A stretch of 64,000 nucleotides of DNA from NCBI GenBank assembly GCA_031253995.1, contig JAIRVG010000031.1, positions 40,762-104,761 on the forward strand. Reading direction: 5' to 3'. The notes below the pieces were generated by a model. It saw nothing but the letters and a program-made list of their open reading frames with translations, made no database searches and was not told the origin of the DNA. A program made the translations under genes and the position numbers. Position 1 is the stretch's first letter. The number at the start of each line of letters is the position of its first letter. Positions 17,991 through 26,226 of the stretch are shown here, piece by piece. The DNA is from Paucimonas sp. (GTDB lineage Bacteria; Pseudomonadota; Gammaproteobacteria; Pseudomonadales; Pseudomonadaceae).

Positions 17991-18866
17991 CTAGGCTTGC
18001 CGACGGCAAGCAGCGGAATACAGGTCGCCCAGACCACCCTCACCTGCGACTGCGGCACGCATGGCCGTGAGCCAGCCATGGTCGGCCGCAAGATTCGCCG
18101 CTCCTTGAGCCAGGGAAAGGTAAACGTAGTCGTGGAGATCATCGTGGGTGGACAGACCGGCTTTGCGCGCATTGCTCACAAGGATTTCTATGCGGGCCAG
18201 ACGTACGCCACGGCAGGCGGTGTCGAACAGCTCCGGGGCCTGCGCCTCCAGCGATTGCAATAGGCGGTGCGGCAGGGCGTCACCTGTAAGTCCCCGCCAT
18301 AAAGCCTGATCGACCATCAGCGGCGACAATGACGTGGCAGTGGAATCACCCGGCCCGGGAACCTTGCCCCAGCGAAGCACCTTGGCATCACCTTTCGGAA
18401 CCCACCACGAGGTGACAGGCCCAATGAACGCTCGCCACCATTGTTGCGGCGCTTCCTGATACAGCACCGGCAATACCAAGGGGTCGTAGTAACGCAACAG
18501 GTACGCCGCACCGTCCGGACCGCGAGCAACGTTAGCGCGGGCAAAGTGCTCGGCAAGGCGCTCGGGAGCGACGGTGCTGACAATCCACCCGTGGAGCGCG
18601 TTACGCAAATTGCCGAGGAAAGCTCCGAGCAGCTTGTTGTGTCCTTTACTGTCGGCTGACGATGCACCCAACAGCACGGGGCTGTAAGGATGCAAAGCAC
18701 TCCAGGCCGGATCTCGCAGCAACGGAAAGGTATTCCCTGCAAAGCGTTCACGCACTGCGTTACGCAACTCTTCGTCGAGCCCGGCCATGTCGCATACGGC
18801 TACCAAATGCGCTCGTGGCCCAATCTCAGCGAGTTGGTCCTGAATCTGCTCTTCCAATGAGTTCAT
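17991..18866 (-). CDS. DUF4123 T6SS effector chaperone/adaptor
   Basis: The start at 18866 (MNSLEEQIQDQLAEIG) overlaps the vgrG stop by four bases. The 291-aa protein has the DUF4123 pattern: AHLVAVCDMAGLDEEL, ALHGWIVSTVAPERLAEHF and LLRYYDPLVLPVL, with GPVTSWWVP in the middle. Such adaptors (Tap/TEC) bind one effector and deliver it to the C-terminal tail of the cognate VgrG. The order vgrG-DUF4123-effector is the standard arrangement and assigns it to the VasX-like toxin downstream. Confidence 0.9.
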   Translation of the reverse strand: MNSLEEQIQDQLAEIGPRAHLVAVCDMAGLDEELRNAVRERFAGNTFPLLRDPAWSALHPYSPVLLGASSADSKGHNKLLGAFLGNLRNALHGWIVSTVAPERLAEHFARANVARGPDGAAYLLRYYDPLVLPVLYQEAPQQWWRAFIGPVTSWWVPKGDAKVLRWGKVPGPGDSTATSLSPLMVDQALWRGLTGDALPHRLLQSLEAQAPELFDTACRGVRLARIEILVSNARKAGLSTHDDLHDYVYLSLAQGAANLAADHGWLTAMRAAVAGEGGLGDLYSAACRRQA

Positions 18867-20968
18867 AGTTTCACCAATGCTTGATGCTCGGCGGATGCCT
18901 TCAACCAACAGCCAACGCAGATCGGCTCACCTTTATTCAGGACGCCAGTCAGGTCGTTCGGTGTGCCCCCGCCGGAATTGGCCAGGTCGATTGCACCAGC
19001 CTTGTAAACCACGGCAGCACCATTGAAACGAAGGCCAGCTGCATCGAGCGTGAGAACACCGCCCGGGGTACTCCAGCGAATCGAGTCCGCGGTGCATTCA
19101 TAGGCTTTCGTGTGATTGCGAATGGCTTGTGCTGCCTGCAATTGGTGATGCCCCTGGATCGCCAGTTCGACATGACCGCCAACGGTGACACTGTGGTTAG
19201 CGGCAATCGTATCGACCCGACTGTTGCCGATTTCCTCGACACGATCCTGGGTAATGGATATCTGCTGGGTTCGCTTGATGACCAATGTCTGATCATTGCC
19301 AACGGTGGTCAGTTGGTCATGAGCAATGTCCGAACGATCATCATTGCCAATGGTGTCGTGGCGGTCGTGTCCGACCTTGAGAATTTCGTCGTGTTGGACC
19401 TGCTCGCTGCGGTCATTCCCGACAAGAGTGGTTTCGTCATTCTTGACGACATTGTTCTGATCCCTCTGCGCATGGATGAACACCTCTTCCAGCCCAGCCT
19501 CATCCTCGAAGCGCAACTCGTTGAAGCCGTCGCCCTTGTGGGTCTGACTCTTGATGGTCATGCGCGTCTTGTTTGCGGGCAGTTCATAGGGCGGACGCTG
19601 TAGTGCCGTATAACACCTGCCCGTGATTATTGGCTGGTCAGGATCCGAGTTCTGGTAGCTGACAATGACGCCCTGACCGATGCGCGGGATCGCCATATGC
19701 CCCCACAGCGCCCCGGCGATGTTCTGTGAGACCTGGATCCAGCAGGAGCTGTGTTCGTCTTTCTTGGATTGGCGGTCCCAGGGGAAATGAACCTTCACCC
19801 GACCGTATTCATCGCAGTAGATTTCCTCGCCCGGCGGCCCGACCACCGTGGCCATCTGCGGGCCGTCGATGCGGGGTTTGGGCAGCGGCTCGGGGCGCCA
19901 TTCGGCATTGTCCCGCACCAGCGTGGCGATGCAGTTGTAGTGGGTGCCGCTGTCGGCCCCGGCACTTTCCTCGGCCTGGCTGACGTACTGCTTGCCATGG
20001 TGCTCCAGGTGCACCGGGCGCCAGCCGCAGTTCATGTCGTCGCGGGGGTGGCCGATCAGGTCGAAGTACAGGCCGGGGACCAGCCGGGCATCGTCGCCCT
20101 CGGCAATGACCTGGCAGGCGTCACCGCGCAGGCCGAGCAGGCGGCTGCGGCTGAAGGCTTTACCGGTCTTGTCTCCCCGGTAGCGGCCGGGGTAGTCGTA
20201 GCGCTCGTAACTGTCCGCCTGGTGCTCGAGGTCCGTGGCCTTGTACTTGCTCTGCTCAGTGAATTTCGGGTTCTTGAAGCTGTAGTCGCGCTGGACCTGC
20301 TGGGCGCTGCGCACGTTTTCGCTGTAGGTGAAACGGTGTAGCGCCGGGCCCGGGCGGTCCGCGCCGGGCTTGGGGTTGTATTCCACCGGCGGGCCGGCCT
20401 GCTTGCCGAAGATCAACGGGAAGTCGCAGTGGATCAGGCGACAGCCTTCCTCGCTGTGCACGAAGCCGTAGAAAAAGCCCTCTTCGCGCATGATGCGCTC
20501 GACGAAGTGATAGTCGGTTTCGCCGGCCTGCACGCAGTACTCGCGGACATAGCGGTCCTTGGCGGCCCGCAGTTCGTAGTCGAGGTGGAGGGCGTGCTTC
20601 TTCAACATCACCTTGGCAATGTCGGGCACGCTGAGGGTCTGGAAAATGCGCCAGTCCGAACACAGATTCAGGCGGGCCAGGCGAGGTTCGACGACCGCGC
20701 GGTAGCGGGTGCGGCGAAAGCCGGTTTCGCCCTGCTGGAAGGTGCTGATCGAGCCGTGGACGTAGCGCACGGCCTGGTCGCCCTGCCAGATCGTGAACAG
20801 CGCGGGACGGTCGAGGATCTCGCCGAACTTGACGGCGGGATCGGTGCTGCTCAGGTCGACTTCGAGGCGGAAGGTTTCGGAAAGACCTTCGCTGAGATGG
20901 AATTCGACGACCTCGAATACACCGGTTGCTGCGGTGAAGGTGAAGCGCAGATCGGATTGGGCAGGCAT
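18863..20968 (-). CDS. vgrG: T6SS spike protein VgrG (TssI)
   Basis: The 701-aa protein has the gp27-like base (FRLEVDLSSTDPAVKFGEIL, YVREYCVQAGETDYHFVERI), the gp5 OB-fold (VVGPPGEEIYCDEYGRVKVH, GALWGHMAIPRIGQGVIVSY) and a beta-helix needle built from short repeats (VGNDRSEQV, VGHDRHDTI, VGNDQTLVI). A short C-terminal extension carries ICVGCWLKA, a Cys-x-x-Cys tail often seen in VgrGs that work with DUF4123 adaptors. There is no large toxic extension, so effectors are carried as cargo. The gene is 97 bp behind hcp. Confidence 0.95.
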   Translation of the reverse strand: MPAQSDLRFTFTAATGVFEVVEFHLSEGLSETFRLEVDLSSTDPAVKFGEILDRPALFTIWQGDQAVRYVHGSISTFQQGETGFRRTRYRAVVEPRLARLNLCSDWRIFQTLSVPDIAKVMLKKHALHLDYELRAAKDRYVREYCVQAGETDYHFVERIMREEGFFYGFVHSEEGCRLIHCDFPLIFGKQAGPPVEYNPKPGADRPGPALHRFTYSENVRSAQQVQRDYSFKNPKFTEQSKYKATDLEHQADSYERYDYPGRYRGDKTGKAFSRSRLLGLRGDACQVIAEGDDARLVPGLYFDLIGHPRDDMNCGWRPVHLEHHGKQYVSQAEESAGADSGTHYNCIATLVRDNAEWRPEPLPKPRIDGPQMATVVGPPGEEIYCDEYGRVKVHFPWDRQSKKDEHSSCWIQVSQNIAGALWGHMAIPRIGQGVIVSYQNSDPDQPIITGRCYTALQRPPYELPANKTRMTIKSQTHKGDGFNELRFEDEAGLEEVFIHAQRDQNNVVKNDETTLVGNDRSEQVQHDEILKVGHDRHDTIGNDDRSDIAHDQLTTVGNDQTLVIKRTQQISITQDRVEEIGNSRVDTIAANHSVTVGGHVELAIQGHHQLQAAQAIRNHTKAYECTADSIRWSTPGGVLTLDAAGLRFNGAAVVYKAGAIDLANSGGGTPNDLTGVLNKGEPICVGCWLKASAEHQALVKL

Positions 20969-21065
20969 GAGAAATCCTTGTCAGCCCGCAAAGCGGGCCA
21001 ATGATCCTTGTGCGAGTGAAACAGACCGGCGCATTACTGCGCCGGTCCGCAGACAGGTCCGTTAA

Positions 21066-21584
21066 TCAAGCCTCCCGGGGCTTGCGCCAGTCGTCAGAGC
21101 CTTCAGTGCCGCAAACGTCGTGGACCCAGATGATCTTGCGATAGGCCATGGCGACCTTGATCAACTGGGTATATTCGGCGTTTTCCTTGTCTTGCACGTG
21201 CGGCAGCGCGGTGTCGATGCTGACGATGGTGGCGTCTTCCAGCTTGGTGGTGAAGAAGGCCTCCTGGACACCGTTAGCCGAGGTGCGGTACCACGTCACT
21301 TCCACGTTCGGCAGCATTTCACCGGTAGCCAAAGCCTGATAGAGCAGCGGGGAGGCCTTGTTCAGTGCCGAGGTGAAGGTGAAGGGGCCATGAACCCTTT
21401 GACCAGAAGGCTGGCCGCTTTGCGGATCGGCCGGGGTCTCGATCAGGTGATCGATTTCCTGGACCAGCATCTGATTTTCATGACCTTCCTGATACACGTT
21501 ACCCACCGAATTGGCGGTAAATGCACCCTCGGTAATGAGACCCTGGGAACTACCGGTGATGCTGATAAAAGCTGGAGTCGGCAT
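21066..21584 (-). CDS. hcp: T6SS tube protein Hcp (TssD)
   Basis: The start at 21584 (MPTPAFISITGSSQGLITEG) has AAGGAGG upstream; a longer frame starting at 21647 has no such signal. The 172-aa protein matches Hcp: QEGHENQMLVQEIDHLIE, HGPFTFTSALNKASPLLYQA and EVTWYRTSANGVQEAFFT. Hexamers stack as the expelled tube. It lies about 100 bp from tssL and 97 bp from vgrG, so it may have its own promoter, as hcp genes often do. Confidence 0.95.
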   Translation of the reverse strand: MPTPAFISITGSSQGLITEGAFTANSVGNVYQEGHENQMLVQEIDHLIETPADPQSGQPSGQRVHGPFTFTSALNKASPLLYQALATGEMLPNVEVTWYRTSANGVQEAFFTTKLEDATIVSIDTALPHVQDKENAEYTQLIKVAMAYRKIIWVHDVCGTEGSDDWRKPREA

Positions 21585-21685
21585 GGAATGCCTCCTTGTT
21601 GCGTTGATGTAAGGCCTTGCAGGCCGTGGTGCCATCACTGATGGCAAGGGTTTGAAGCAGGCGTTGCTTCAATTTCGTGGGCACT

Positions 21686-22552
21686 TCAGGGCTTGAGGAT
21701 GAAATCCAGGGACCGAAGCACTTCTTCCGTGCTGTTGCCCAGGCTGATGGAGAAGCCGAGATAGGTCGCCAGCAGGACCACCCCGGCTAATGCCCAGGGC
21801 GTCCACAACGGCCATTGCCGTGCCAGTCGATAGCGCCGCGAGGCCACGTGCTCCGGCGCCTCGGTCAGGCGCTCGGGCGTGTCGCCGCGCTGCGAGCGCA
21901 GCACCCGGTGCAGCTTGGTGATGATTCCGTTGAGGATTTCCCGGTTGTTGTGCTGCAGGCCGTACTTGCCCTCGAAACCCAGGCAAAGGCACAGGTACTT
22001 GAACTCCAGCACGTCGCGGTAGCGCTCCGGGTCCATCTGCATGCGCGCAAGGACGGTGAAGAACTTCTCGCCGCCCCAGGTTTCGTTGTGGTGGTAGCTG
22101 AGCAGGGAGCGATGCGACCAATTGGATGCGCGCCCCCATTCAGTGGCCATGACGGCTTCATCGATGAATGCACACAGGGCGTAGCGATAGGCCAGTTGCG
22201 AAACTCCGTCGTAACCGCATAGACGGATCTCCTCGGAGAGGACAGTGATCTGTTCGCGGACCGTCTCGTAGAGCGCTGTTACATCGTCACAGCCGTCGAT
22301 CCGACGCAGGCGTAGCACCAGGCCAAGCAGCGGTTGCGCTGCATCTATCAACGGGTTGAGGCTGTGACCGCGCAACTGGAATTGCAGGTCGGGATCCTGG
22401 TCGGCATGGGCCACCGTGCCGTAGCACATCCCGGCCTTACCCTTGACCTCCTCGGCCGAGGTTGAAAGGGGCAGATCCTCCCGGGCGGGCTCCGGCGGGT
22501 TGGGCGCAGCCGATTCAGGCTTGTCGTGCGCAATCTGGACGGACGTACTCAT
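21686..22552 (-). CDS. tssL: T6SS inner-membrane protein TssL (DotU/IcmH family)
   Basis: The 288-aa protein has the DotU cytoplasmic domain (NPLIDAAQPLLGLVLRLR, YALCAFIDEAVMATEWG, FFTVLARMQMDPERYRDVLE, LGFEGKYGL) and a single C-terminal membrane helix at about 250-270 (WTPWALAGVVLLATYLGFSI). It has no C-terminal OmpA/peptidoglycan domain. It joins TssM and TssJ in the trans-envelope complex. The start is one base from the tssK stop. Confidence 0.95.
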   Translation of the reverse strand: MSTSVQIAHDKPESAAPNPPEPAREDLPLSTSAEEVKGKAGMCYGTVAHADQDPDLQFQLRGHSLNPLIDAAQPLLGLVLRLRRIDGCDDVTALYETVREQITVLSEEIRLCGYDGVSQLAYRYALCAFIDEAVMATEWGRASNWSHRSLLSYHHNETWGGEKFFTVLARMQMDPERYRDVLEFKYLCLCLGFEGKYGLQHNNREILNGIITKLHRVLRSQRGDTPERLTEAPEHVASRRYRLARQWPLWTPWALAGVVLLATYLGFSISLGNSTEEVLRSLDFILKP

Positions 22553-22553
22553 C

Positions 22554-23891
22554 TCACTGACTCCTGATAGCCCAGAACTGCAACTGCAACTCCGGGAAGT
22601 CGCCGCTGATATGGAAGCCGAAGCTCTTCGCGCCCCTGGGCATCAGGGTTGGCCAGTTGGCCGCGGTGCGATCGAGCTGGAAGTAGGTGAAGCCGGCATG
22701 GAACGGCAGATGCCTCGGTGCCACGGGCAGCGGGCTGAGGGGGATGCCCGGCAGTTGCAGGCGGATCAGCTCGGGCAGTTTTTCCTGGGATGCCACCTTG
22801 GCCTGCTGCAGGAACAGGTGGCGCATCCTTTCCAGCGGCATGCGGGCATTCACGGCGAGGATGAAGTCGGCACCGTCCATCAGGCTGTCGTCGTTGACCT
22901 GCGCGGTGAGCATGCCGTGCGGCTGCCGCACCAGCGGCAGCGACACGGCACGCAGTTGCAACACGGTGCCGAGCAGCCGGCGCAGGGTCTGCTCCAGCAT
23001 GAGGAAGGTGTTTTTCGGGCTGTCGTGCTGGTACGCGGGGAATTCAGGCGCGAGGCGCGACTCATCGATGCAGGTGGCCAGCTCGCCGCTCGCCTGGCCG
23101 CAGGCGAGGTAGGCATCCAGCGGCCGCACATCCGGATCCCGGGCCAGGTGGCGGAACTGGTGCTGCCAGCGGTTGAGCGCCTGCAGCAGGCTGAAGTCGG
23201 TGAAGTCGGCGACGCCCGACTGGCCTGGCGAACCGATGCGCTGGGCGATGCTCTTGGCCCGCTCATGCATCAGCGAGGAAATTTCCTCCATGAAGTGCGC
23301 CAGCGGGCGAATGGCGTGCAGGTACAGGCCGGTGATGTAGAAGCCGCTATCCATGAGCAGCCGGCCATCGGGCTGCAGGTCGAGGATGCGGCCCAGTGCC
23401 AGGCTGGTGAAGGCGCTGCGGTCGGCGCGCTCCAGGGCCAGTTGCAGGTTCGGCACGGCCAGGTCCAGTGGCGTGTGGTCACCCTGGTGGCTGTGGGTAT
23501 CGCGGACCTCCTCCGAACGCAGCAGGTAGCGGGCATCGCCCTGGCTGTCCGGCCAGCGCACCTGTCCGCTGCCGTCCGAGCGCAACGGCAGGGTGAGGTA
23601 CACGGTCTGGTTGGCCGCGCTGGCGTCGGGAATGGCCAGCGGATCCGGTGGCGGCTGGTCATGGGGAATATCGAACGGCGTACCGTCCGGCATGATGCCG
23701 CGGGCACGAACGATGGCGATCTTGCCGAAGGCGAGGAACTCCTGGTTCAGCTCCAGCTCGCTGAAGCCAAACCCGTAGCGGCTGCCGCTGCGGGCGTTGA
23801 TGCAGTGCTCCAGGTAACGGTTGGCCTGCTGGAAGTGCTGGGGCTTGACGAAGAGGCCTTCGCCCCAGACGACGGGATTACGGGTGGTCAT
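22554..23891 (-). CDS. tssK: T6SS baseplate protein TssK
   Basis: The 445-aa protein opens VVWGEGLFVKPQHFQQANRY, the hallmark of TssK (ImpJ/VasE). It connects the baseplate to the TssM-TssL membrane complex as trimers. Length is standard. It overlaps tssJ by four bases upstream. Confidence 0.95.
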   Translation of the reverse strand: MTTRNPVVWGEGLFVKPQHFQQANRYLEHCINARSGSRYGFGFSELELNQEFLAFGKIAIVRARGIMPDGTPFDIPHDQPPPDPLAIPDASAANQTVYLTLPLRSDGSGQVRWPDSQGDARYLLRSEEVRDTHSHQGDHTPLDLAVPNLQLALERADRSAFTSLALGRILDLQPDGRLLMDSGFYITGLYLHAIRPLAHFMEEISSLMHERAKSIAQRIGSPGQSGVADFTDFSLLQALNRWQHQFRHLARDPDVRPLDAYLACGQASGELATCIDESRLAPEFPAYQHDSPKNTFLMLEQTLRRLLGTVLQLRAVSLPLVRQPHGMLTAQVNDDSLMDGADFILAVNARMPLERMRHLFLQQAKVASQEKLPELIRLQLPGIPLSPLPVAPRHLPFHAGFTYFQLDRTAANWPTLMPRGAKSFGFHISGDFPELQLQFWAIRSQ

Positions 23892-24898
23892 CGGTAGGAT
23901 CTCGCGGGGTTGCGGAGGCCGGCGGGGGCAGGCGCGGGTCGGTAGCTTTCATCGGTGATCACCACGCGGCTGCCCTGCAGCATCACCATGAGCGGGTACT
24001 TGCGGCCCCGCGATTCAATGCGGAACACGTCATGCCAGCGTTCGGCATTGGGGTCGTGGAAATCGGCGACCACCGCGACGTAGCGGGTGTCCTCGTCGAC
24101 TTCGGCAAACTCGATGAACTTGAACTGGCCGGGCACGAGGATGTAGTCGTCGGAGGCCAGCAGCGTGCTGCCCAGGGCCCTTTCAGGCGCGCTGCGAAGT
24201 CGCTCGGGATCGGCGTTTTCGAGCATGGAGTCGTCCTTCAACTGCAGGACGCGGAAGCCAATGGGTGTCGCGTTGCCCGGCATCACCCGCGCCTCGACGG
24301 CCCGGGCCAGGGCCGGGCCGTGGCCGTACTGACCAAGATCCAGGTCGCCCCGGGGTTGCTCTTCAGCGGCAGGCGCCGGGAGTCCCTTGTGCAGCAACCA
24401 GTTCGAGGGCTGTGGCCAGCGTGATGCGCTGCTGTCGGTGAACAGCGTCTCGGGCTGTGACTTGCCGAGGGTCATCGGTGGTGCGTGTTCGTCGACGACC
24501 AGGCCTGGAATGGCCAGGCGCTGGCGGATGGCAAGCGCACCAGCGACGTTGTCCCGTTCGTTCTCGAAATGCTCCGCCAAGGCACGCAGATGCCCGATCA
24601 GTTCGTCCTTGCTGGCGCTGCGCAGATTGACCGCGAACGGTCCCCGCCCCTGCAGGTCCAGCGGCGCGGCCAGCATGTCTTCGTCGGCGGCCAGCGACGC
24701 CAGGCTGAGGGGGTTGGGATTGACGTCCGGACTGGCGTACAGGCTCAAGGCAACCTGCGAGAGCTGCTCGTGGGCGGTCCCGACCTGGATGGAAGGGTTC
24801 ATCAGTACCTGGCCGCTCTTGGTCAGCACGTTGCCCACGGTGCTGCAACCGCCAAGCGTGCCAGCGGCCAGCAGGAGCGCGATGGCCGATCTCATCAT
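23888..24898 (-). CDS. tssJ: T6SS outer-membrane lipoprotein TssJ, unusually long
   Basis: A lipobox LGGC puts the lipidated Cys at residue 18. The TssJ core is present in pieces: IQVGTAHEQLSQVALSLYASPDVNPN near the start, and LVPGQFKFIEFAEVDEDTRYVAVVADFHD near the end. Typical TssJ is about 150-190 aa; this one is 336 aa. The extra length lies mainly between about residues 115 and 225, a Pro/Ala-rich insert, with a Pro-rich tail. The protein should anchor the membrane complex by binding the TssM periplasmic domain. Four-base overlaps link it to both neighbours. Confidence 0.88.
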   Translation of the reverse strand: MMRSAIALLLAAGTLGGCSTVGNVLTKSGQVLMNPSIQVGTAHEQLSQVALSLYASPDVNPNPLSLASLAADEDMLAAPLDLQGRGPFAVNLRSASKDELIGHLRALAEHFENERDNVAGALAIRQRLAIPGLVVDEHAPPMTLGKSQPETLFTDSSASRWPQPSNWLLHKGLPAPAAEEQPRGDLDLGQYGHGPALARAVEARVMPGNATPIGFRVLQLKDDSMLENADPERLRSAPERALGSTLLASDDYILVPGQFKFIEFAEVDEDTRYVAVVADFHDPNAERWHDVFRIESRGRKYPLMVMLQGSRVVITDESYRPAPAPAGLRNPARSYR

Positions 24899-26226
24899 GC
24901 CTCCGCGCGCAAGGCCTGGTCGAAGGCCTGCTCGAAGACTTCCCAGAACAGCTTGTCGAAACCTTGCTGCCGGCCGGACTTGAGTTCCTCGTAATAGTGG
25001 CCGTACATGTGCCAGGCCCAGTCCGCCGTCGCCGCCTGCCCGCCGCGCGCCGGGCGATAGCGCTGGAACCGCTGCTCGAGCTGTTCGGGGGAGAACGCCT
25101 GCAGCAACGCGGCCAGCCCGGCGCTGATGGCCTGGTGCATGGCGATCTGCTGACGACGAAGCTGCTCCAGCGACTCTTCCACCGCCGCCGAAGGTGACAG
25201 GTGGACAACGCTGCGCTCGGCCGCGAACAGTGCCCGCACGGTTTCCGGGTAGCCCTGCCCGAGGCGCAGCGGGTTGTCCTCGATGGGCTGCAGCGTACGT
25301 CCGGCCAGGGAAATGCGCTGGCGGTCATCGGCTGCCGGGGCATTCAGCGCAGCGAGGCCGCGAATCAGCGCGCCGATCGTGCGTCCAGCCTCGTTGAGCA
25401 GGGCATAGGCGTCGAGCTCGTCGACCGTTCCGACGGTTGCGCCGATACCGTCCACCAAAGGTTCGACCAGGCCTGCGGGCTGGGCCTGGCCGCAGAACTG
25501 ACGTTGAATCCAGTCCTGGGCGGCGGGGTGCGAGCTGTCCTGCTCCGACATGAAGGTTTCTCCTGGGGCGTGCTTGGGGATGCCGTAGACGGCTTCGGAT
25601 CGGGTCGTGGCGACGTCGGCCTGGGCGGCCATCGGCGTATGCCCGTAGTGATGGGAATCGAGGCTGTCCGCCGCGCCACCGCTGGCAACGTCGAGCGCCT
25701 TGAGGGGATCGAGCAGGCCCACCGGCCCATGGCGTTCGCCGAGTGCCTGGAACCCGGCCTGACCCGGTGACGGATGCGGTTCGCCATCGGCTTCCTGCGC
25801 CGCGGCCTCCGGAAGCGCGCTCATGAACTCGCCGGACATCTGGCCAAGGCCGGCGCCATGGCCGTCGGCATCGTCCGTCTCGCAAAAGTCACGCCCCAGG
25901 TGCACGGAGATCCGGTACAAGCCGATATGCAGCTTGTCGCCATCGCTCAACTTGCCGTAGCTGCCGGTGCCGAGCGCCTGGGTCTGGTCGTTGACGCGGG
26001 TCTCGCCACAACTGTCGACGATCAGGAACCCACCGTCCTGGTAGCGGATCTCGCAGTGTTGGGGCCTGACCCTGGCGTGGCGGTCGGACAGCGTCCAGCT
26101 GGCACCCTGCGATCCGATGCTGCCGCCCCCGGTGCCGAACAGGTGCCGGGGCGTGCTGCCCTGCTGGAGCACCTGGGGGTTGTCCACTACCAGCAACAGG
26201 CGCTGGTTGGCGTTATTCAGAGTCAT
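24895..26226 (-). CDS. tagH: T6SS-associated FHA-domain protein (TagH/Fha type)
   Basis: The start at 26226 (MTLNNANQRLLLVV) overlaps the tssG stop by four bases; longer frames run back into tssG. The 443-aa protein has an FHA domain at about 10-115 (GSIGSQGASWTLSDRHARVR, IVDSCGETRVNDQ) and a C-terminal helical T6SS-FHA region (MHQAISAGLAALLQAFSPEQ, SGRQQGFDKLFWEVFEQAF). FHA domains bind phosphothreonine, yet no PpkA kinase or PppA phosphatase gene is linked here. Confidence 0.9.
   Translation of the reverse strand: MTLNNANQRLLLVVDNPQVLQQGSTPRHLFGTGGGSIGSQGASWTLSDRHARVRPQHCEIRYQDGGFLIVDSCGETRVNDQTQALGTGSYGKLSDGDKLHIGLYRISVHLGRDFCETDDADGHGAGLGQMSGEFMSALPEAAAQEADGEPHPSPGQAGFQALGERHGPVGLLDPLKALDVASGGAADSLDSHHYGHTPMAAQADVATTRSEAVYGIPKHAPGETFMSEQDSSHPAAQDWIQRQFCGQAQPAGLVEPLVDGIGATVGTVDELDAYALLNEAGRTIGALIRGLAALNAPAADDRQRISLAGRTLQPIEDNPLRLGQGYPETVRALFAAERSVVHLSPSAAVEESLEQLRRQQIAMHQAISAGLAALLQAFSPEQLEQRFQRYRPARGGQAATADWAWHMYGHYYEELKSGRQQGFDKLFWEVFEQAFDQALRAEA

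Noticed and set aside
15347..18172. Longer start (18172) for the VasX-like protein
   Set aside because: The extra 68 residues overlap the adaptor gene and look unlike protein sequence, while 17968 has an AAGGAGA site.
18863..20968. Possible enzymatic C-terminal domain on VgrG
   Set aside because: After the beta-helix only a short tail with a Cys pair remains, too small for a catalytic domain.
21585..21660. Possible sigma-54 promoter before hcp (TGGCACCACGGCCTGC on the minus strand)
   Set aside because: The distance between GG and GC is one base too long for sigma-54.
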